A DNA stretch of 64,000 nt from UBA4416 sp036676295 (lineage in GTDB: Bacteria; Bacteroidota; Bacteroidia; B-17B0; Aurantibacillaceae), in contig JAKFDE010000065.1 in NCBI GenBank assembly GCA_036676295.1, positions 62,001 to 126,000 on the forward strand, in the 5' to 3' direction. The translations under genes were made by a program, and so were the position numbers. Below the pieces are notes generated by a model that was not told the DNA's origin, searched no databases, and worked only from the letters and a program-made list of their open reading frames with translations. Below, piece after piece: positions 59,686-64,000 of the stretch (position 1 is its first letter; every line of letters starts with the position of its first letter).

Positions 59686-61188
59686 TTATTTTATGATCTC
59701 TTTTCCCGGAGAAACAGATTTGAAACTCTTTTTAGGCATTGTTTCATTTTCCATTTTTTCAAATCTGAATACTTCCTGGCTTACAATACGTTGTAAGCAG
59801 ATCTCTAATAAAGTTGTACTGTTTGGTTTCAGAGCTTTTTCAAATAATTCTTTTGAAGCATTTATTTTGCCGGGTAAATAACGTATAAAACCATCCTCTG
59901 GTCTAGGGTTGATCATTAAACCTAATTTGTCAATTCCTTTGATAGCAGGCCGTATAACTTTTCCTTCCGAATCCAGTACTTCAGTAGTGCCATTCATGAC
60001 GTCATAATTCAAAAAATAAGTGATGGTAGATTGATTTACACGGTTACATTGTCTGTCGGCAAAAAAACCAGTTGGCAATTCATTTGGGTCGTTATTTTCA
60101 CCGGCAGTTAAAAGCAGATCAAAATTAGTAAGTGCATAGCCTTCTGAATCTCTTACTTTAAAAATGATCATTGAATAACGATCATGTATATAGGTTCTTT
60201 TTCCAAATAAAACTTTTTCAGTTTCGATGATGGAATTTTTTTGAACCTGAGCTGTTTCAACATTAAATTGATCGTATATTTTATTATAATCCTTAATGGT
60301 TTGCACATTAATGCAGTCAAAGATGGCGCTAATGGTTTCCGCACTTTTATCATCAGAAGAATGGCTTATGCTTTTCATAATTCCCATCTCATTACCGGAG
60401 TGCGATTTATTGGAAACGATTCTCATGGCCGTATTTGGCGCTTCTATAAATTCTTCCACTTGCAGATCGGCCGATACTAATTTGCCTTTAATAATTTGAG
60501 GTACAGGTTGTATTAATTTAATGTACCGGGAATTTAAATTGGCTGATGCTACTCGAATCACACCATCAGAACCTATTTCGCCGGTATAAGAATTTAAATG
60601 ATCATACAATTTATGGTCAATGTCCTGGCCCGTTATCACAAAAGGAAAAATGCCGGTTGAAGAAATTTGTGCCCTGTCACTTTTTATCCAGTCTTTGTTT
60701 AATTCCCAAGCTTCATTACTTCCTAATTCCAGCCAGTTTAGTACACCTTGTCCGGGTTCAACATTATCAAACCATGCTTTTATTCGGCTAAGTTTACTTT
60801 TGCCTAATTGGGCTAATGCTGATCCATGGTTTGCCGGAGCCAGCATGATGAGATGGCTCATCGGAGATAACGTTGTGCTATTTTTATAATAATGATGCCA
60901 CCAATTTCTAACAACAGGGCCACCGGTAGAATGAGTAATGCATATGAATCTTGTATTAGGATCGTTTGCAAGAATTTGTTGCTGTATAGCTGTTTCCAGT
61001 GCTCTGGAAATATCAGCTAATTTAACTTCATCATTAAAACTAATATATCTTCCAAGAAAAATAGTTTCAATTGTGATATCGATACCGTGATCTTTTCCTT
61101 CGTTACGAAGTCTTAGAGGCAATTCACCATAAGTATCTAATTGAGTAACGCTGTAACCGTGAACAAATACTAAAGTTAATGGGCGCAT
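59686..61188 (-). CDS. Alpha/beta serine hydrolase (lipase/PGAP1-like), 500 aa
   Basis: The N-terminal ~270 residues are an alpha/beta hydrolase: LTLVFVHGYSVTQLDTYGEL (oxyanion region), nucleophile Ser in ITHSTGGPVV near residue 87, then LAPANHGSALAQLGKSKL, as in LCAT/PGAP1-type lipases. The remaining ~220 residues form an accessory beta-rich domain of unknown type (RYSMIIFKVRDSEGYAL, GFIRYLPGKINAS). There is no signal peptide. Lipase effectors and their homologues can look like this, but no secretion or immunity genes are adjacent. Confidence 0.8.
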   Translation of the reverse strand: MRPLTLVFVHGYSVTQLDTYGELPLRLRNEGKDHGIDITIETIFLGRYISFNDEVKLADISRALETAIQQQILANDPNTRFICITHSTGGPVVRNWWHHYYKNSTTLSPMSHLIMLAPANHGSALAQLGKSKLSRIKAWFDNVEPGQGVLNWLELGSNEAWELNKDWIKSDRAQISSTGIFPFVITGQDIDHKLYDHLNSYTGEIGSDGVIRVASANLNSRYIKLIQPVPQIIKGKLVSADLQVEEFIEAPNTAMRIVSNKSHSGNEMGIMKSISHSSDDKSAETISAIFDCINVQTIKDYNKIYDQFNVETAQVQKNSIIETEKVLFGKRTYIHDRYSMIIFKVRDSEGYALTNFDLLLTAGENNDPNELPTGFFADRQCNRVNQSTITYFLNYDVMNGTTEVLDSEGKVIRPAIKGIDKLGLMINPRPEDGFIRYLPGKINASKELFEKALKPNSTTLLEICLQRIVSQEVFRFEKMENETMPKKSFKSVSPGKEIIK

Positions 61189-61351
61189 AGGACTTATTTG
61201 TTTTGTTGTTTTACAGATAGGATCATCTTACTCAAAATAACAATTTTTTGAGTATAAAATCAATACGTATAAATACTTATTTTAATGCAGGTATGTTTAT
61301 GAATTAGAGGATTTATCTACATTTACAATTTTAATTATTGTCCTGAATTTT

Positions 61352-62293
61352 ATGAACCGTATCGACAGAGTTACTGCCATTCTAATACAATTACAATCTC
61401 GCAGAGTTGTAAAAGCTCAGGATATTGCCGAACGGTTTGAGATCAGTTTGAGAACGGTATATCGTGATGTGGCTACTCTGCAAGAAGCCGGTGTTCCCAT
61501 TGTTGGCGAAGCCGGAGTTGGTTATTCTATAATGGATGGGTATCGGTTACCACCTGTAATGTTTACAAAAGAAGAAGCCATTGCTTTTTTAACAGCCGAA
61601 AAATTGGTTGAGAAATTAACGGATGTTTCCACTAAAGAGAGTTACCTCTCGGCGATGTACAAGATCAAAGCCGTATTGCGTTCAACGGAAAAAGATTATT
61701 TGGAAAGTATCAATGAACATATTGAAGTAGTAGGAAATCCACACTTACCCAAAGACATTAATTCAGCTAACCCGATTCAAAGCATTTTAAAATGTATTTC
61801 TGAAAAAATGGTGTTATGTATGGATTATTTTGCCAACCATAGCCAGGAAAAAACACAACGTAACATCGAGCCCGTAGGCATTTTTTATCAGGGCAATTAT
61901 TGGTATTTAATTGCCTTTTGTTTGTTACGTAATGATTATCGCCACTTTAGAGTAGATCGAATTTCTCATATTACGATAACAGATAAAACTTTCAAAAAAG
62001 AACATCCTTCTTTAAAAAGTTTCCTTAAAGAAATTTCTAAAGAAAAAGAATTGCAAACTGTTGTCATTAGTGTGGATAAAAATATCATGAGGCATTTTGG
62101 TGATCAGAAATTTTACAATGGCTTCGTATCTCAAAAAGTGATAAAAGATAAAGTGGAAATGACTTTTTTAACAGGTTCGTTGGAAGGCTTTGCCCGATGG
62201 TATATCATGTTTGGAGATAGAGCAGATGTCATCAGTCCCGAATCATTAAAGAAGCGCATCAGGGAAATAGCTTCGGTTATTGTAAAAAAATAA
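61352..62293 (+). CDS. YafY-type HTH/WYL transcriptional regulator
   Basis: A 313-residue regulator. The N-terminal winged helix (AQDIAERFEISLRTVYRDVA, LQEAGVPIVGEAGVGYSI) is the HTH_11 type. A WYL ligand-binding domain follows at about 145-215 (YWYLIAFCLLRNDYRHFRVD), then a WCX-type C-terminal domain. Such proteins often govern a nearby gene; the DinB-like gene starts 77 bp downstream on the same strand and is the obvious candidate. The ligand may be an oligonucleotide or small molecule. Confidence 0.9.
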   Translation: MNRIDRVTAILIQLQSRRVVKAQDIAERFEISLRTVYRDVATLQEAGVPIVGEAGVGYSIMDGYRLPPVMFTKEEAIAFLTAEKLVEKLTDVSTKESYLSAMYKIKAVLRSTEKDYLESINEHIEVVGNPHLPKDINSANPIQSILKCISEKMVLCMDYFANHSQEKTQRNIEPVGIFYQGNYWYLIAFCLLRNDYRHFRVDRISHITITDKTFKKEHPSLKSFLKEISKEKELQTVVISVDKNIMRHFGDQKFYNGFVSQKVIKDKVEMTFLTGSLEGFARWYIMFGDRADVISPESLKKRIREIASVIVKK

Positions 62294-62370
62294 AAATATT
62301 TTTTCCTGCTGACATAGGGTTGTCACTTTGGGGTTGTTAGTTTGTATCATAATATTTAAAAACAAAAATT

Positions 62371-62868
62371 ATGACACAAATTGAATCATTTACCAAAGAA
62401 TTAGAAAAAGAAATCAATGCAACCCGTAAAATGCTTTCTGTTGTTCCTGCAGATAAGTTTGACTGGGCACCACACACCAAAAGTATGACCATGAAAAAAC
62501 TGGCAGTTCATATTGCAGAGCTTCCTTTGTGGATTGGCATGACTTTTACAACGACAGAGTTGGATTTCGAAAAAAATCCTTACCAACCTGAAAATGTAAA
62601 TACTACAGTAGAATTAGTGGATTATTTTGACAGGAGTGTTGTAGATGCAAAAAAGAATTTGGCAATAGCAAAGGAAGAATCTTTAAAAGAATTATGGACT
62701 TTGAGAAGTGGTGAAACGATTTATAGTACAGAACCAAAATGGGATGTGATAAGAATGAGTATCAGTCAGATCATTCATCATCGCGCGCAATTAGGTGTTT
62801 ATTTACGATTATTAAATGTACCAATCCCTGGTAGTTATGGGCCAAGTGCTGATGACATGAGTTTTTAA
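62371..62868 (+). CDS. DinB family protein
   Basis: A 165-residue four-helix protein. Metal-ligand histidines fit MKKLAVHIAELPLWIG near residue 47 and ISQIIHHRAQLGVYLRLL near 131-132, as in the DinB/YfiT fold. Known relatives include thiol-dependent S-transferases, but the substrate here is unknown. It is linked to the YafY-type regulator upstream, a frequent pairing. Confidence 0.88.
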   Translation: MTQIESFTKELEKEINATRKMLSVVPADKFDWAPHTKSMTMKKLAVHIAELPLWIGMTFTTTELDFEKNPYQPENVNTTVELVDYFDRSVVDAKKNLAIAKEESLKELWTLRSGETIYSTEPKWDVIRMSISQIIHHRAQLGVYLRLLNVPIPGSYGPSADDMSF

Positions 62869-62875
62869 GTTTATT

Positions 62876-62898
62876 TCCCTCTCCTTTAAGGAGAGGGA
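62876..62898. terminator. Hairpin after the DinB gene
   Basis: CCCTCTCC and GGAGAGGG pair with loop TTTAA. No T run follows on the plus strand, so termination is weaker than at other sites. Confidence 0.5.
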
Positions 62899-63031
62899 TT
62901 AAATATGTTTGAAGTTTGACCGAAAAATACCTTGTTTGAGATTACGTTCTGTTTTATAAATAACATTTCACCGACCGGAAAATACCATTTACCTGTACAA
63001 ATAAATAATTAGCCTTTTTTCTACTAAATGA

Positions 63032-63063
63032 TTTGTAAGTGAATGAACGTTCATTTATATTTG
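63032..63063 (+). promoter_or_regulatory. Consensus promoter of the TetR/MFS operon
   Basis: TTTG (63032-63035), 20 bp, TATATTTG (63056-63063). The ATG at 63071 is 7 nt later, so the mRNA would be nearly leaderless. Confidence 0.75.
63042..63055. promoter_or_regulatory. TetR operator palindrome AATGAACGTTCATT
   Basis: A perfect 14-bp palindrome lies exactly in the spacer between the -33 and -7 elements. The half-site TGAAC is typical of TetR-family operators. Binding here would block RNA polymerase, giving autorepression of the operon. Confidence 0.75.
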
Positions 63064-63070
63064 TGCCGAC

Positions 63071-63658
63071 ATGAGAACACGCGACGAACATAAAGAGATT
63101 GCTATTCGTGAGCAAGCGATGGAAATGATCGTGAATGAAGGGTTTGATGGCTTAAGTATGCAAAAGCTTGCTAAAGCAGCTAATGTATCGCCGGCAACCA
63201 TTTACATTTATTATAAGAATCGCGAAGATCTGTTGAATCAATTATTTATAGAGGTTCATAAAACTTTTTCGGATCTGGCACTTAAAGGGTTTGATCCGGA
63301 ATTTTCTTTAGAAGAAGGGTTGTGGTTGCAATGGAAAAACAGATTACGTTTTATTATGGAATACCCCACGTATTTTCAGTTTTTTGAACAGTTCAGAAAT
63401 TCACCTTTGATCAATCATAAAGATCTGAATATCGCTGAATTTAAAGAGAATATGAAGCTATTTGTAATGAATGCCATTAAGCGAGGTGAAATGTCGAAGA
63501 TGGAACCTGAAATATTTTGGTCGTTGGCTTATGGTTCTTTTTATTCCTTAGTTAAATTTCATTTGCAAGAAAAAAGCATGATGGGTAACGATTTTAAAAT
63601 TACTGATGCCAAAATGAAACAAGTGCTTAAAATGGTCATCAAAGCACTGAAACCATAA
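63071..63658 (+). CDS. TetR/AcrR family repressor
   Basis: A 195-residue regulator. The HTH covers about 12-57 (EMIVNEGFDGLSMQKLAKAA, VSPATIYIYYKNREDLL). The C-terminal ligand domain has YFQFFEQFRNSPL and IKRGEMSKMEP, as in many efflux repressors. A perfect palindrome sits in its promoter. It heads an operon with a small HMA-like protein (19 bp later) and an MFS transporter, which it probably represses until a ligand is present. Confidence 0.92.
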   Translation: MRTRDEHKEIAIREQAMEMIVNEGFDGLSMQKLAKAANVSPATIYIYYKNREDLLNQLFIEVHKTFSDLALKGFDPEFSLEEGLWLQWKNRLRFIMEYPTYFQFFEQFRNSPLINHKDLNIAEFKENMKLFVMNAIKRGEMSKMEPEIFWSLAYGSFYSLVKFHLQEKSMMGNDFKITDAKMKQVLKMVIKALKP

Positions 63659-63677
63659 TTTTTTAATACTACTATAT

Positions 63678-63893
63678 ATGAATAACATATTTATTTTTAA
63701 AACCAATATACAAACCGAGGAAGATCAGGAACGTGTGAGCACTTTGTTAGATGCAGATAACCTGATTGATTCGTGGAGTGTAGATAAAGAAGACATAGAT
63801 TGTGTCTTACGAATAGTATCAGATAGAATAACAGCTGAAGAAATTATTTTCCTGATCAATCAGGTAGGTTACAATTGTGCAGAGTTAGAATAA
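63678..63893 (+). CDS. Small ferredoxin-fold (HMA-like) protein without metal ligands
   Basis: A 71-residue protein whose strand-helix pattern (NIFIFKTNI, EDQERVSTLLDAD, CVLRIVSDRITAEEIIFLIN, VGYNCAELE) resembles heavy-metal-associated domains, ending in the GY motif of HMA proteins. The usual N-terminal CxxC is absent (TNIQTEED there), so metal transfer is unlikely. It lies between the TetR and MFS genes. Confidence 0.65.
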   Translation: MNNIFIFKTNIQTEEDQERVSTLLDADNLIDSWSVDKEDIDCVLRIVSDRITAEEIIFLINQVGYNCAELE

Positions 63894-63915
63894 TTAAGAA
63901 TTATACAGAATATAC

Positions 63916-64000
63916 ATGAAGACAGCAGAGAAAGCTTTAGCCTTTACATCTTATCAAAAATTCATCATTGCTATTTTAGCTTTGCTGCAATTTACGATCA
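63916..64000 (+). CDS. MFS transporter, N-terminal fragment (cut by window edge)
   Basis: From the ATG at 63916 the frame reads MKTAEKALAFTSYQKFIIAI then LALLQFTI to the window end. This is a short cytoplasmic start and the first membrane helix, typical of major facilitator transporters of the multidrug type. It is the third gene of the TetR operon. Only 28 residues are visible, so the family is inferred from this start and context. Confidence 0.55.
   Translation, partial: MKTAEKALAFTSYQKFIIAILALLQFTI

Noticed and set aside
59686..61188. Type VI lipase effector
   Set aside because: The catalytic motif would fit, but there is no VgrG/PAAR, adaptor or immunity gene nearby, so the call stays at serine hydrolase.
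62918..62990. Near repeat GACCGAAAAATACC / GACCGGAAAATACC
   Set aside because: Two short AT-rich copies in one intergenic gap with no further context.

Overview
The window is chromosomal DNA of a low-GC member of the Bacteroidota. The evidence is four proteins with C-terminal type IX secretion (T9SS) sorting domains, a giant SprB-repeat surface protein followed by a PorP/SprF-like partner, a futalosine-pathway menaquinone gene (mqnE), a DUF4249-like lipoprotein, atpDC standing apart from other ATP synthase genes, and promoters of the Bacteroidota type (TTTG, 19-20 bp, TAnnTTTG). No species can be named.

Layout. 1-4.3 kb: two T9SS cargo proteins, mqnE and a glycosyltransferase. 4.3-11.3 kb: a TPR/SpoIIE phosphatase, a small OB-fold-like protein, an ABC-F ATPase and a TPR histidine kinase with its LytTR regulator. 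11.4-15.1 kb: a LamG/Ig-repeat T9SS protein. 15.2-18.2 kb: carbonic anhydrase and bestrophin, divergent from a TetR regulator. 18.2-23.0 kb: an accessory block of small leftward genes separated by ~170-185 bp homologous repeats. 23.0-28.2 kb: SPFH protein, LolD-type ATPase, a T9SS-exported esterase and a coiled-coil lipoprotein. 28.2-35 kb: DUF4230, DUF5819-like and HTTM-like membrane proteins, prfB with its +1 frameshift site, ArsC-like, DoxX and atpDC. 35-43 kb: the SprB/SprF-like pair. 43-55 kb: dnaK, panB, a front-end-type desaturase, murI, a cyclophilin, glycosyltransferases and an LptF/LptG permease. 55-64 kb: HAD phosphatase, a CAT-anticodon tRNA, mnmH-selD, a 2OG-Fe(II) oxygenase, a serine hydrolase, YafY/DinB, and a TetR/HMA-like/MFS operon that runs off the right edge.

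The most unusual part is 18.2-23.0 kb. Three homologous palindromic repeats (19519-19687, 20306-20489, 21905-22081) separate the leftward genes. Each unit between repeats is bounded by its own inverted core (GTTAGGGGTA, GTTATAGGGC and GTTAGGTGC), which is the relation expected of integron cassettes excised as circles. Each repeat also carries a perfectly spaced promoter (TTTG, 19 bp, TAnnTTTR) pointing into the next unit. One cassette gene resembles putative AbiC-type phage-exclusion membrane proteins, and another cassette has two 140-aa TPR paralogues of possible immunity type. No integrase is visible, so the block looks like an integrase-less cassette cluster whose recombination sites double as promoters.

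Second, several genes lack a standard start codon where one is needed. The LptF/LptG permease appears to start at CTG, murI at ATT, and the HTTM-like gene at ATT or CTG. Several promoters also lie only 4-8 nt before the start codon, which suggests leaderless mRNAs.
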